Source: Brevundimonas sp. NIBR10 (GTDB lineage Bacteria > Pseudomonadota > Alphaproteobacteria > Caulobacterales > Caulobacteraceae). Taken from it: a stretch of DNA of 64,000 nucleotides. Below are positions 1 through 10,396 of this stretch, in pieces. The notes beneath the pieces were generated by a model. That model did no database searches. It worked only from the letters and a program-made list of their open reading frames with translations, and had not been told where the DNA came from. Each line of letters starts with the position of its first letter. Within the stretch, counting starts at the first letter, position 1. The DNA is taken from positions 3,573,501 through 3,637,500 of the forward strand of contig NZ_CP115464.1 in NCBI RefSeq assembly GCF_027912515.1. Direction: 5' to 3'. The translations under genes were made by a program, and so were the position numbers.

Positions 1-2
1 CG

Positions 3-38
3 GGTCCCGGTGCCGCCGGTGGTGGCAACCGCTCCTAA
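3..38 (+). CDS. 3' end of an unidentified gene
   Basis: Frame 3 reads a Gly-rich tail (GPGAAGGGNRS) into TAA at 36-38. A strong terminator follows 27 bases later, which supports a real gene end on the plus strand. Only 11 codons lie inside the window, so the product cannot be named. Confidence 0.45.
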   Translation, partial: GPGAAGGGNRS

Positions 39-64
39 GCACGGGTTTCGCGACCCTGGATTTG

Positions 65-95
65 AAAAGGCCGCCCCGCAACGGGCGGCCTTTTT
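65..95 (+). terminator. Rho-independent terminator
   Basis: GGCCGCCC and GGGCGGCC form an uninterrupted stem around a short loop, preceded by four A and followed by five T. It fits termination of the gene ending at 38. Confidence 0.85.
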
Positions 96-263
96 GCTGG
101 CCGGCTATCGGACCGGCCGCCTGAACGAAACGTCACTTGCCCCCGCTTACGGTTAACGGCGATACCTGAACGGTGGCGCGGCTTCGCGCCTCAAGGGAAC
201 GTCGCCCGGCCCCAGGGGTCGTTCTGCTAGGCTGGGGCTGAACTTCAAGGGCTGACCGCCGCC

Positions 264-1481
264 ATGTCGCACGACGATCCTTCGCATTCGCCGCAACACC
301 CCATGACGGGGTCCAGCGAACTGCCGACCGGAGTGCAGCCGATCCCGGCGTCGCAGTCCGCCGCCTATCAGGGGACCGGTGTTCAGGAGGCGCCGCTCGA
401 CATCCCCCACCAGCGCACACCACCGCCGGCCACGCCCGCGCCCACGCCGCGCCCGTCGGTGTCGGATGACGGCATCCTGAGACCCATTCAGGAAAGCGAC
501 TATTTCACCCTCGACCCCGTCGCCATCAAAGTGATCTCGCGCAACATCGACGAGTATTTCAACCAGCCGCTCGACATCTTTCCCTTCTGGGAAAACGAGA
601 ACAAGCCGGACCGCTTCCACGTCCTGTTCCGCCGCCAGATCGAAGAGCGTTTCCCGGTCGAGGCCGATATGCGCGGCCGAATCTATGGCTATGGCCGCCG
701 GGTGTTCAACGCCCTGCGGGTCCATGTGGCGGTCAAGCGGTTGACCCAGGGGCTGTCGATCCTGGGATTCGTCCTGCTGGCCATCCTGGGGCCGACCTTC
801 TTCGAGCAGTGGACGGGATCGCAGGCCGGTGGGCTGGGTCTGGCCGCCCTGGCCATGCTGATCGTGGTTGGACTGTTCTTCGGCATCTCAAGCATCCTGT
901 TCATCCAGTACCGGTTCCGGCTGGAGAACGATTCGTACGAACTGTCGCGCGAGGTGGTCCAGCGGACGCGCGAGCTCCAGAACCTGTTCACCAACGCCCG
1001 CGCCATGGCCGACCAGGCCGAGACCCAGTTCGCCCAGGACGGCAAGGGCTGGGGCCAGCGCGCCCTGTTCCTGACCCGGCTGACCATGTGGATCGGGGCG
1101 CGGATGGAGTACCTGGAAAAATTCACCCAGATGGAGCTGTGGCGCACCCGGCGCGAACGGTACTGGATGGGCTGGTTCGGCGGGTTCTCGACCGTGCTGG
1201 TCATGATCGTCGGCCTGCTGGTGCTGGGCTTCTGGCCCGTGCCGGGCACCGACGAGATCGGATACCGGGCGCTACAGGGTCTGGGCGCGGTCCTGACCCT
1301 GGCCGTGTCCTGGCTGTCCTTCTATCGCTGGCAGACACCGATGGCGGCCGTGAAGGACAAGCTGGGCGTCGAGGGCTGGGTCCGCTACGCCTCGCTGGAC
1401 GTCGACAACACCGTCGGCGACCAGGTCCGCCGCGACAAGGAACGGCTGGTCGAATACCGGGCGCTGACGCGGGGGCGGTAG
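264..1481 (+). CDS. Four-helix membrane protein, unknown function
   Basis: The 405-residue product has a Pro/Gln/Ser-rich, probably disordered first ~70 residues, then a soluble stretch. Four hydrophobic segments follow at about 163-180, 190-215, 308-327 and 336-356. Between helices 2 and 3 lies a charged segment, likely cytoplasmic and helical. The C-terminus is charged (ends TRGR). I do not recognise a family; it may be a Caulobacteraceae-type conserved hypothetical. The frame is long and has consistent third-position GC, and a terminator isolates it from upstream transcription. The start at 264 is the first ATG; the upstream sequence offers only a weak ribosome site. Confidence 0.8.
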   Translation: MSHDDPSHSPQHPMTGSSELPTGVQPIPASQSAAYQGTGVQEAPLDIPHQRTPPPATPAPTPRPSVSDDGILRPIQESDYFTLDPVAIKVISRNIDEYFNQPLDIFPFWENENKPDRFHVLFRRQIEERFPVEADMRGRIYGYGRRVFNALRVHVAVKRLTQGLSILGFVLLAILGPTFFEQWTGSQAGGLGLAALAMLIVVGLFFGISSILFIQYRFRLENDSYELSREVVQRTRELQNLFTNARAMADQAETQFAQDGKGWGQRALFLTRLTMWIGARMEYLEKFTQMELWRTRRERYWMGWFGGFSTVLVMIVGLLVLGFWPVPGTDEIGYRALQGLGAVLTLAVSWLSFYRWQTPMAAVKDKLGVEGWVRYASLDVDNTVGDQVRRDKERLVEYRALTRGR

Positions 1482-1540
1482 CTTTTCGGCAAGCAGGGTA
1501 TCGAGCAGGTAGAGTGGGCTGAACGCCGAGGCTGATTCCC

Positions 1541-1963
1541 ATGCTCACCGCCCCCGAGATCATCGCCCTGCTCGACCTCAAGCCCCATCCCGAGGGCGGG
1601 CATTATCGCGAGACGTTTCGCGACCCGCGCGAGGTGGACGGGCGTTCGGTCGGGACGGCGATCTATTTCCTGCTCGGCGAGGGCGAGCGGTCGCACTGGC
1701 ATTGCGTGGACGCGGCCGAGCTCTGGCATTTCTATCTGGGCGCGCCGCTGGAGCTGGAGATCGCGGACGAGGGCGGGCGGCGGACCGTGATCCTGGGGCC
1801 TGACGTGAACGCGGGACAGAGGCCGCAGGGCGTGGTGCCGACGGGGGCGTGGCAGGCGGCGCGGACGACCGGCGAATGGACCTTGTGCGGCTGTACCGTC
1901 GCGCCGGGGTTCGATTTCGCGGGCTTTGACCTCGCGCCACCGGAATGGTCGCCGCCGGGGTGA
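1541..1963 (+). CDS. DUF985 (cupin-like) family protein
   Basis: This 140-residue protein opens with the features typical of DUF985: LxPHPEGGHYRET near the N-terminus, then a TAIYFLL strand, a SHWHCVD histidine motif and a WHFYLG strand. It ends with TVAPGFDFxGFDLA, a C-terminal signature of the family. These beta-rich single-domain proteins adopt a cupin fold, and members are usually annotated as cupin domain proteins of unknown substrate. It stands alone, 59 bases after the membrane protein, with no clear operon partner. The length matches the family. The family call is firm; the function is not known. Confidence 0.88.
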   Translation: MLTAPEIIALLDLKPHPEGGHYRETFRDPREVDGRSVGTAIYFLLGEGERSHWHCVDAAELWHFYLGAPLELEIADEGGRRTVILGPDVNAGQRPQGVVPTGAWQAARTTGEWTLCGCTVAPGFDFAGFDLAPPEWSPPG

Positions 1964-2071
1964 TGGCGGCCGGGGCGGATCAGGTTCCGACGCCTTGATC
2001 CCGACGAAATAGGGGACAGATATGCCTGTCCGGCCTGCGGGCCACCGCCGTTTCAATCCCGACTGACGCCC

Positions 2072-3478
2072 ATGACCCGAGATCGCATGAAATCCTCCAG
2101 CCTCGTTCTCGCCGCCGCCCTGACGCTCGCCGCCTGCGGCAACGCCAACAGTTCCAAGGCCCAGGAGGGCGTGTTCGCCGAGCCCAACAGCCGCCAGGTT
2201 CCGGGCAGCGCCATGGAGATGAAGTCCAGCTTCGCCCCTGTGGTGCGCGAGGCGGCGCCGGCGGTGGTCAACATCTCGGCGCGGACGGTCCAGACGGTGC
2301 GCGACCCCTATTTCCAGTTCTTCGGCGGCGGCATGCCCCAACAGCGGGTGGCGGAATCGGCGGGGTCGGGCGTCATTGTCCGCTCCGACGGGATTGTGGT
2401 CACCAACAACCACGTCATCGAGAATGCCCAGGCGATCCGCGTCGTGCTGAACGACCGGCGCGAGTTCGCGGCCCGCGTCATCCTGGCCGACGAACGCTCC
2501 GACATCGCCGTGCTTCAGCTCGAGGACGTGACCGGTGCCCTGCCCGTCCTGGCCATCGACGACCAGGAAGAGCAGGAGGTCGGCGACCTGGTGCTGGCCA
2601 TCGGCAATCCGTTCGGGGTGGGCCAGACCGTGACCAACGGCATCATCTCGGCCCTGAACCGCACCGAGACCGGGATCAGCGATTCCGGCTCCTTCATCCA
2701 GACCGACGCGGCGATCAATCCGGGCAACTCGGGCGGGCCCCTGGTCGACATGGACGGCGACGTGATCGGCATCAACACGGCAATCTTCTCTCGCTCGGGC
2801 TCTTCGGCCGGGGTCGGATTCGCGGTGCCGGCGTCGATGGTGCGGCGGGTGGTGGACTCGGCCCTCGGCGGCGCCTCCAGCGTGGTCCGGCCGTGGCTGG
2901 GGGTGAAGGGCGACAGCGTCACCGCAGACATCGCCCGCAGCCTGGGTCTGGACCGACCCCAGGGTCTGATCGTCACGGAACTCTATGCCGGTGGGCCGGG
3001 AGCCCGCGCGGGCATCCAGGACGGCGACGTCATCACCGCCGTCGCGGGCCAGGAGGTCAACGACCAAGGCGGCCTGAACTTCCGCATCGGCACCCACAGC
3101 CCCAACGACACGGTCGCCATCTCCCTGCTGCGCGACGGACGGCCGGTGACGGTCAATGCCCGGGTCCAACCCCTGCCCGGCGATACCAAGGTGGTGCCCG
3201 AAACCATCCGTCGGGGCTCGTTCGCCGGTGCCGAGGCCGCCGTCCTGACGCCCGCGCTCGCCGACCGGCTGGGCGGCGATCCGTTCGCGCAAGGGGTCAT
3301 CATCGTCAGTGCCCCGCGCGGCACCTACGCCTCCGGCAACGGCTTCCAGCGCGGCGACGTGGTGCTGAGAGTCGACGGACGGCCCGCCCGCGACCTGGCC
3401 GCCGTCACCCAGGCCGCGCGCGGTTCGGAAGTCGTGATCCAGCGTCAGGGCCGCATCATGACAGGCCGGGTCAGCTAG
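2072..3478 (+). CDS. DegP/HtrA-type serine endoprotease, lipoprotein
   Basis: A Do-family periplasmic protease of 468 residues. The N-terminus has a lipobox (TLAAC, Cys22), so it is probably a lipid-anchored envelope quality-control protease. The trypsin-like domain carries the triad His114 (NNHVIEN), Asp144 (RSDIAVL) and Ser220 (NPGNSGGP). A canonical PDZ domain follows at about 275-365, and a second, more divergent PDZ-like segment closes the protein. ATG 2087 is an equally plausible start that gives a compact signal peptide. It is transcribed alone, 53 bases before rarA. Most DegP proteins are soluble in the periplasm, so the lipobox is a point of difference, although lipidated members are known. 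Confidence 0.92.
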   Translation: MTRDRMKSSSLVLAAALTLAACGNANSSKAQEGVFAEPNSRQVPGSAMEMKSSFAPVVREAAPAVVNISARTVQTVRDPYFQFFGGGMPQQRVAESAGSGVIVRSDGIVVTNNHVIENAQAIRVVLNDRREFAARVILADERSDIAVLQLEDVTGALPVLAIDDQEEQEVGDLVLAIGNPFGVGQTVTNGIISALNRTETGISDSGSFIQTDAAINPGNSGGPLVDMDGDVIGINTAIFSRSGSSAGVGFAVPASMVRRVVDSALGGASSVVRPWLGVKGDSVTADIARSLGLDRPQGLIVTELYAGGPGARAGIQDGDVITAVAGQEVNDQGGLNFRIGTHSPNDTVAISLLRDGRPVTVNARVQPLPGDTKVVPETIRRGSFAGAEAAVLTPALADRLGGDPFAQGVIIVSAPRGTYASGNGFQRGDVVLRVDGRPARDLAAVTQAARGSEVVIQRQGRIMTGRVS

Positions 3479-3530
3479 GCTCCATTCGCAAGGTGAAATG
3501 CCGGTCGCGAACGCCTATCTCTGAGCGTTC

Positions 3531-4841
3531 ATGACCGATCTGTTTGAAGCCTCCGGCATACTGCCCCCCGACGCCCCGCTGGCCGACCGGCTGAGGCCCC
3601 GAACGCTCGACGAGGTGGTGGGTCAGGATCACCTGCTGGGCGAGGGCGGGCCGATCCGGCGGATGGTCGAGGCCGGGCGGCTGGGCTCGATGATCCTGTG
3701 GGGTCCGCCGGGCACGGGCAAGACCACGATCGCGCGCCTGCTGGCCAAGGCGGCGGGATATGAGTTCCAGCAGATCTCGGCGGTATTCTCCGGCGTCGCG
3801 GACCTGAAGAAGGCGTTCGAGGCGGCGCGAATGCGACGGGCGGCGGGGCAATCGACGTTGCTGTTCGTCGACGAAATCCACCGCTTCAACCGGGCCCAGC
3901 AGGACGGCTTCCTGCCCTTCGTCGAGGAGGGGGTGGTGACGCTGGTCGGGGCCACGACCGAGAACCCGTCGTTCGAACTGAACGGGGCACTGCTGTCGCG
4001 GTCGCAGGTCTATGTGTTGAATAGGCTGGACGATGCGGCACTGGATCAACTGTTGATCCGGGCGGAGACCCATGAGGGCAAGCCCCTGCCCCTGACGGCC
4101 GAGGCGCGCCACGCCCTGCTGGCCCTGGCCGACGGGGACGGGCGATATCTGCTGACCATGACCGAGGTGCTGTTCGCCCTGCCCGACGACGTCATGCTGG
4201 ATGTCCAGGGGCTGGCCGGCACCTTGCAGAAGCGGGCCCCCGCCTACGACAAGTCGCGCGAGGAACACTACAACCTCATCTCCGCCCTGCATAAGTCGGT
4301 GCGCGGCTCGGACCCCGACGCGGCCCTGTACTGGCTGGCGCGGATGCTGAATGGCGGCGAGGACCCCCTGTATCTGGCGCGCCGGATCGTGCGGATGGCG
4401 GTCGAGGACATCGGCGAGGCGGACCCCCTGTCCATCCTGGTCGCCAACGCCGCCAAGGACACCTACGACTTCCTCGGCAGCCCCGAAGGCGAACTGGCCC
4501 TCGCCCAGGCGGTGGTGCATCTGGCCACTGCGCCCAAGTCGGTCGGCGTCTACGAAGCCTTCAAGGCGGCGAAGAAGGCGGCGGCCGAGACCGGCTCCCT
4601 GATGCCCCCCGCGCACATCCGCAACGCCCCGACCAAGCTGATGAAGTCGCTCGGCTACGGCAAGGGTTACCAGTACGATCCCGACACCCCGGAAGGCTTC
4701 TCGGGCGCGAACTTCTTCCCCGACGAGATGGAACGCCGCACCTTCTACAAGCCCAAGGGCGAGGGTCACGAGGAGAAGGTCAAGGCGCGGCTGGAACGCT
4801 GGACGGCGATGCGTGCGGCGATGGAGGACGCCGGCGAATGA
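3531..4841 (+). CDS. rarA: Replication-associated recombination protein A (RarA/MgsA)
   Basis: An AAA+ ATPase of 436 residues that acts at stalled replication forks and belongs to the clamp-loader-like RarA/WRNIP1 group. The N-terminal PLADRLRPRTLDEVVGQDHL opening is characteristic. It is followed by Walker A GPPGTGKTT, Walker B with LLFVDEIHRFN, and sensor 1 in GATTENPSFELN. The C-terminal helical tetramerisation region includes SDPDAALYWLARM and the closing GYQYDPDTPEGF motif. Length and order match the family. Its stop overlaps the start of the next gene by four bases (ATGA), which implies translational coupling. Confidence 0.95.
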   Translation: MTDLFEASGILPPDAPLADRLRPRTLDEVVGQDHLLGEGGPIRRMVEAGRLGSMILWGPPGTGKTTIARLLAKAAGYEFQQISAVFSGVADLKKAFEAARMRRAAGQSTLLFVDEIHRFNRAQQDGFLPFVEEGVVTLVGATTENPSFELNGALLSRSQVYVLNRLDDAALDQLLIRAETHEGKPLPLTAEARHALLALADGDGRYLLTMTEVLFALPDDVMLDVQGLAGTLQKRAPAYDKSREEHYNLISALHKSVRGSDPDAALYWLARMLNGGEDPLYLARRIVRMAVEDIGEADPLSILVANAAKDTYDFLGSPEGELALAQAVVHLATAPKSVGVYEAFKAAKKAAAETGSLMPPAHIRNAPTKLMKSLGYGKGYQYDPDTPEGFSGANFFPDEMERRTFYKPKGEGHEEKVKARLERWTAMRAAMEDAGE

Positions 4842-5230
4842 ACCTCAATCAGGTCACGGTCGAGGTCACCGATATCGCCCGGTCGCGGGACTTCTACCAG
4901 CGGTTAGGACTGACCCTGATTGTGTCGAGCCCGCACTATGCCAGGTTCGTCTGTCCGGCCGGGGCGGGTCAGAGCGCGGCGACGTTCTCGATCCATCTGG
5001 CCGATGCCGTGACGCCGAACGGGACGGGGATCTATTTCGAATGCGCCGATCTGGACGCGCGGGTCACGGCGCTGAAGGCGGCGGGAATGGTGTTCGACAG
5101 CGGGCCGGTGGATCAGAGGTGGCTGTGGCGCGAGGCCTGGCTGCGCGATCCGGACGGCAACCGGCTTTGCCTGTATTTCGCGGGCCAGAACCGGATCGAT
5201 CCGCCGTGGAAGGTTGCCGACCCCGGATGA
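4838..5230 (+). CDS. VOC (glyoxalase/bleomycin resistance) family protein
   Basis: A 130-residue protein of the vicinal-oxygen-chelate fold. Visible hallmarks are an opening beta strand with VTDIARSRDFYQRLG, a central FECADLDARVTAL segment, and the closing LRDPDGNRLCLYF motif that holds the usual metal-ligand Glu region in related enzymes. The substrate cannot be told; many single-domain members are isomerases, dioxygenase-like or antibiotic-binding proteins. Its ATG overlaps the rarA stop codon (ATGA), so the two are translated together. No functional link between the pair is known to me. Confidence 0.87.
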   Translation: MNLNQVTVEVTDIARSRDFYQRLGLTLIVSSPHYARFVCPAGAGQSAATFSIHLADAVTPNGTGIYFECADLDARVTALKAAGMVFDSGPVDQRWLWREAWLRDPDGNRLCLYFAGQNRIDPPWKVADPG

Positions 5231-5289
5231 AACGGGTCGCCTTCATGGCAGACGCAGGCAATAGTGGTCCGGCCACATCGGAGGGACGA

Positions 5290-5550
5290 ATGAACACCAA
5301 GATCATCCTGGCAACACTGGGACTCTCGGCCGCCCTGGCCGGCTGCACCGACAGCGGTCGGGCGCGCAACGATGCGACCTTCAGCGACAAACCCGCCGAC
5401 GTCACCTGCTGGACCTACGGCACCCAGACCTACCAGGGGCGCTCGACCGGCAAGGTCAGCCATCGCGACGACAGGACCTCCTTCGTGGACGCCGCGACGG
5501 GTCGCTACACCGTGATCGAGGGCGACTGCCGGCTGGTCTACGCCCGCTAA
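5290..5550 (+). CDS. Small lipoprotein, unknown function
   Basis: An 86-residue product with a clear signal peptide ending in the lipobox LAGC (Cys near residue 19). The mature part has a short charged linker, a Cys-containing strand (DVTCWTYG) and a second Cys near the C-terminus (GDCRLVY), so one disulphide is possible. A longer frame reaches upstream through the preceding gene, but the ATG at 5290, preceded by GGAGG at 5280-5284, gives the natural start. The preceding gene ends 59 bases upstream. Function unknown. Confidence 0.75.
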   Translation: MNTKIILATLGLSAALAGCTDSGRARNDATFSDKPADVTCWTYGTQTYQGRSTGKVSHRDDRTSFVDAATGRYTVIEGDCRLVYAR

Positions 5551-5627
5551 CTGATCGCCGTTCATTTGCCGGACTGTAGATTGCGGCCTAGCTTGGCGGT
5601 TCAATCGAAATCCTGGGGAGGGGAACG

Positions 5628-6068
5628 ATGGCTGTGGGAACGAAGACGCCTTGGCATCTGTGGGTCGTGGGCGGCGTGTCGCTGTTGTGGAACGCCTATG
5701 GCGGGTTCGACTTCATCATGAGCGTGACGCGGGGCGAGGCCTACTGGCGCGAGTCCGGCATGACCCAGCCGATGATCGACTACTACAACGCCATGCCGGC
5801 GTGGATGTATGCGCCGTGGACCCTGGGGGTCTGGGGGGCGGTGATCGGTTCCATCCTGCTGCTGCTGCGCAACCGGCTGGCCGTGCCGGCCTTCGCGATC
5901 TCGGTCGTGGGGGCAGTTGCCAGCGCCCTGTACGGCCTAATGCACCCGATGCCGGACCTGCCGCCCGCCATGGCGGTCATGACCTATATGCCCTGGGTCA
6001 TCGTGGTGATCGCGGCCTTGTTGCTCTGGTATGCCTGGTCAATGGGCAAGCGGGGCCTGCTGCGCTAG
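5628..6068 (+). CDS. Four-helix membrane protein, first of a tandem paralogue pair
   Basis: A 146-residue inner-membrane protein with four predicted helices (about 13-33, 62-84, 88-106, 115-137). It shares a pattern with the next gene: KTPWHLWVVG at the start, WNA.G..D in helix 1, GMT.P.I.Y.NAMPAW in the loop, GVWG in helix 2, and WYAW.MGKRG.LR at the end. A GGGGAGG ribosome site lies 7-8 bases before the ATG. The conserved aromatic and charged residues between helices 1 and 2 (GMTxPxIxYxNAMPAW) suggest a shared ligand or partner. I do not recognise a named function. Confidence 0.82.
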   Translation: MAVGTKTPWHLWVVGGVSLLWNAYGGFDFIMSVTRGEAYWRESGMTQPMIDYYNAMPAWMYAPWTLGVWGAVIGSILLLLRNRLAVPAFAISVVGAVASALYGLMHPMPDLPPAMAVMTYMPWVIVVIAALLLWYAWSMGKRGLLR

Positions 6069-6095
6069 CGCGGTTTTCAGAACGAGGAGGGGACC

Positions 6096-6533
6096 ATGAC
6101 AACCGGACCGAAGACGCCATGGCATCTATGGGTCGTGGGGGTGCTGGGCATCGCCTGGAACGCCTTCGGATGCTGGGACTACACGATGACCGAACTGAAG
6201 GGCGAGGAACACCTCAGGGCGTTCGGCATGACCGATCCCCAGATCACCTATTTCAACGCCATGCCGGCCTGGGTGACCGCGGTCTGGGCGATCGGGGTTT
6301 GGGGCGGACTGCTGGGCTGCATCCTGTTGCTGGTGCGGCGCAAATGGGCAGTGCCGGTGTTTGGGGCGTCTCTGGCGGCCTATGTGATGAGCCTGGTCTA
6401 TACCTATCTGCTGTCGGACGGCGGCAGTGTGATGCCGGAGGGAACGTGGATCATGCAGGTCGTGATCCTGGCCGGATGCGTCTTCTTCCTCTGGTACGCC
6501 TGGACCATGGGCAAGCGGGGCGTGCTGCGCTAA
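6096..6533 (+). CDS. Four-helix membrane protein, second of the tandem pair
   Basis: A 145-residue paralogue of the preceding protein, 27 bases downstream, with the same four-helix layout and nearly the same length. Identity is concentrated at the N-terminal KTPWHLWVVG, the NAMPAW loop and the C-terminal MGKRG.LR. Differences cluster in helix 3 and the loop before helix 4. GAGGAGG precedes the ATG. The pair probably arose by tandem duplication and is likely co-transcribed. Whether the two form a hetero-oligomer cannot be told from sequence. Confidence 0.82.
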   Translation: MTTGPKTPWHLWVVGVLGIAWNAFGCWDYTMTELKGEEHLRAFGMTDPQITYFNAMPAWVTAVWAIGVWGGLLGCILLLVRRKWAVPVFGASLAAYVMSLVYTYLLSDGGSVMPEGTWIMQVVILAGCVFFLWYAWTMGKRGVLR

Positions 6534-6543
6534 CCGGGGCCGG

Positions 6544-7275
6544 GTGAGAACCCGACCGCCGCCCGAGCTGACCCCCGAAGAGATCGCCGCCATCCGGTCG
6601 TGGGTGATCTTCGAGGACGCGCAACTGATCGCCTTCGACAAGCCCTCTGGACTGACCAGCCAGGGCGGGGTCCGGCACGTCCACACCCTGGACGACCTGA
6701 TTTGGGCCTTCGCCCGGTCGAACGGCAAGCGGCCCGAGCTGGTCCACCGGCTGGACCGCGACACCTCGGGCGTCATCCTGGCGGCGAAGACCAAGCCGGC
6801 GGCGGGCTATCTCGGCAAGGCGATCCAGGCGCGCAAACTGACCAAGACCTATCTGGCCCTGGTCTCGGCGGCACCCGAGCCCCGCGCCGGAAAGATCGAG
6901 ACGCCTCTGCTGCGTATCGAGGTCGGCCGCGAAAGCTCCATGCGCGTCGCCTCGGCCGACGAGCCCGGTGCCCAGGCCTCCACCAGTCGGTACCGGACCC
7001 TTTCCGAGAGCCCGGACGGTGCACTGGTCGAACTGGAGCCCCTGACGGGCCGGATGCACCAGCTGCGGGTCCACATGGCCTCGATCGGCCGGCCCCTGGT
7101 CGGAGACGTCAAATACGGCGGGGCCCTGACGGCGGCGGGGCGGGGTGCAGGGCGGCTCATGCTGCACGCCGCCTCGCTGGACTTTCCGCACCCGGACGGA
7201 GGGCGAAAGGTGGTCAGTGCGCGCCCGCCTGAGGACTTCCGGGCACTGGAGGCGGCAATGGGCCTGGACGACTGA
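6544..7275 (+). CDS. RluA-family RNA pseudouridine synthase
   Basis: A 243-residue enzyme that isomerises uridine in RNA. The RluA catalytic motif HRLDRDTSG is present, with Asp71 as the expected nucleophile. The ILAAKT segment, LTGRMHQLRVH and GDVKYGG follow in the normal order for the catalytic core. There is no N-terminal S4 domain, which makes it resemble RluA/TruC or the RluC catalytic core rather than full RluC/RluD. The start is GTG at 6544, 10 bases after the preceding stop, so it is probably in the same transcript. The target nucleotide cannot be assigned. Confidence 0.88.
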   Translation: MRTRPPPELTPEEIAAIRSWVIFEDAQLIAFDKPSGLTSQGGVRHVHTLDDLIWAFARSNGKRPELVHRLDRDTSGVILAAKTKPAAGYLGKAIQARKLTKTYLALVSAAPEPRAGKIETPLLRIEVGRESSMRVASADEPGAQASTSRYRTLSESPDGALVELEPLTGRMHQLRVHMASIGRPLVGDVKYGGALTAAGRGAGRLMLHAASLDFPHPDGGRKVVSARPPEDFRALEAAMGLDD

Positions 7276-7325
7276 GGGAACCGCTGCGGGTGGCCGATTG
7301 TTTGGTTTGGACACGGAGTCTCGCC

Positions 7326-7817
7326 ATGAAGCGCCTGTCCATTCTCGCCGTCGCCCTGTCCGCCTCCGCCCTGACCGCCTGCGCCAGCCTGGCCCCCTAT
7401 GGCCCACAGATGGGACCGGGCGGACAAGGCTTTTCGGAGCAGCGGATCGAGAGCGACCGATACCGCGTCACCTATTCCGGTGTCGGCGCGCCCGGCCCCG
7501 TCGCCGACCGCGCCCTGCTCCGCGCCGCCCAGCTGACGTCACAACACGGCTACGACTGGTTCGAGGTCACCCAGCGCTACATCGACGGCCGCCCCGACAG
7601 CGCCGGTGGCATCCGGCCCAGCGTGTCCGTCGGCTATGGATCGTCCAACTATGGCGGCTGGCGGGCGTCAGGCACGGGCGTCGGCGTCGGCCTGAACATC
7701 TCCGGCCCCTCCCCCACCTCGACCGTGCTTGAAGTACGGCTGGGTCGGGGGCCAAAGCCGGATCGCGCCGAGGTCTATGACGCGGACGAGGTGGAACGGA
7801 ACCTGGCGGGGCGCTGA
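7326..7817 (+). CDS. Lipoprotein, unknown function
   Basis: A 163-residue protein starting at ATG 7326 with a signal peptide that ends in LTAC (Cys near residue 18). The mature region contains a compact soluble domain with YRVTYSGVG, then DRALLRAAQLTxxxGYDWFEV, a pattern common in periplasmic CC0125/CC1285-type lipoproteins of Caulobacter. A Gly/Ser-rich stretch precedes a last beta-like strand. A GTG at 7290 would give a longer version, but it would bury the signal peptide. It lies convergent to the esterase gene at 7846. Confidence 0.78.
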   Translation: MKRLSILAVALSASALTACASLAPYGPQMGPGGQGFSEQRIESDRYRVTYSGVGAPGPVADRALLRAAQLTSQHGYDWFEVTQRYIDGRPDSAGGIRPSVSVGYGSSNYGGWRASGTGVGVGLNISGPSPTSTVLEVRLGRGPKPDRAEVYDADEVERNLAGR

Positions 7818-7845
7818 GGCACCGGCTTTTGCCATAGCGTCCGGG

Positions 7846-8901
7846 TCACAGGGCTCCCAGAGACCTTAACCATTGCTCGACCTGTCCCGGCCATTCGCGG
7901 GTGACCGGATGCGCGGTCGGGCGCAGGCCAAAGGCATGGCCGCCCTTCGCATAGAGGCGCATATCGACCGGCACGCCTGCGTCGTTCAACGCCAGCGCAT
8001 ACGCCATAGCCTGACGTACGTCGTCCACGGGATCGTCCATCGCGTGCAGGATAAGCGTCGGCGGCGCGTTCGGGCTGATCTTTACCCAGGGTGCGAGGTC
8101 GAGACTGTTGCGCCCCAGACTGTCGTCCAGCACACGGGCGGTATAGGCGACGATCGCGAAGTCGGGCCTCGGCGATTGTCGGTCCGCTGCATCCGTCGGG
8201 GCATAGGTGCGCACCTCGGTGTTGCTCATGGCCGTCACCAGATAGGCGCCGGCGGAAAAGCCGATGACGCCGATCTTGCGCGGATCGACGCCGTACGCGG
8301 CCGCCTGCTCGCGCAGAAGTCCCATCGCGCGCTGGGCGTCCTCGAGACCCAGCAGCACATCCGGCCGCCGCTGTCGGCCGTTCTCCCTCGGCCACACCTG
8401 AGGCGTCCGGTACTTCACCATGACGCAGGTCATGCCCTGCTCGACGAGCCAGTCGCAGATTTCGGTCCCTTCCAGGTCGGTCGCCACCGCGTGGAAGCCG
8501 CCACCGGGCAGGACCAGCATCGCCGCGCCCGTATTGCGCCCCTTCGGCCGATAGATCGTCATGGTCGGCCGGGTGACGTAGCTGGCCCAGTGCCACACCC
8601 GCCCGCCGACGGTCGGCGAGCCGTTGCCCGTCGCCTCGGGCCGGTCGCCGGTGTCGGGCCTGGCTAGCGAGACGCTACTTGGCCAGAGCGGAATCTGGGT
8701 CCCGTCCGCAGCAGGCTGCCACACGCCTTGCCGTTCCACCTTGGGTACCTCGACCCGGGCGAAGGAGGCAGTTGCAGGGTCGGCCTGACTGATCCGCCCG
8801 CCTTGGTCCCGCGGGATGACCGGATCAGCCTGCCGACAAGAGGTGCCCGCCAGGCAGATCGCAAGAAGCAGCAGCGCGATGGGCCGTCGCGGCGCGGTCA
8901 T
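7846..8901 (-). CDS. Secreted alpha/beta hydrolase (acetyl esterase-like)
   Basis: A 351-residue hydrolase with a hydrophobic N-terminal export signal (followed by Cys in TSCRQA, a poor lipobox). The fold motifs are an oxyanion-type LPGGGFHAV, nucleophile elbow GFSAGAYL, an acid-containing MDDPVDDV segment and a late GGHAFGL histidine. These match the BD-FAE/xylan acetyl esterase branch of the family. It begins 27 bases after the pntB stop on the same strand and could be the last gene of the transhydrogenase transcript. That may be read-through rather than functional linkage. The substrate is unknown. Confidence 0.83.
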   Translation of the reverse strand: MTAPRRPIALLLLAICLAGTSCRQADPVIPRDQGGRISQADPATASFARVEVPKVERQGVWQPAADGTQIPLWPSSVSLARPDTGDRPEATGNGSPTVGGRVWHWASYVTRPTMTIYRPKGRNTGAAMLVLPGGGFHAVATDLEGTEICDWLVEQGMTCVMVKYRTPQVWPRENGRQRRPDVLLGLEDAQRAMGLLREQAAAYGVDPRKIGVIGFSAGAYLVTAMSNTEVRTYAPTDAADRQSPRPDFAIVAYTARVLDDSLGRNSLDLAPWVKISPNAPPTLILHAMDDPVDDVRQAMAYALALNDAGVPVDMRLYAKGGHAFGLRPTAHPVTREWPGQVEQWLRSLGAL

Positions 8902-8928
8902 CTCAGCTCTCCCAAGCGCGCGACGGCC

Positions 8929-10347
<1,419 letters not shown>

Positions 10348-10396
10348 GGCGTTCCCCCGAAGTCTTTCGTCAGTCGTGTCTTGAAATCTTGATCGG

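Noticed and set aside
1385..3292. 635-codon open frame on the minus strand
   Set aside because: It crosses the cupin and protease genes in antisense and has no family motif.
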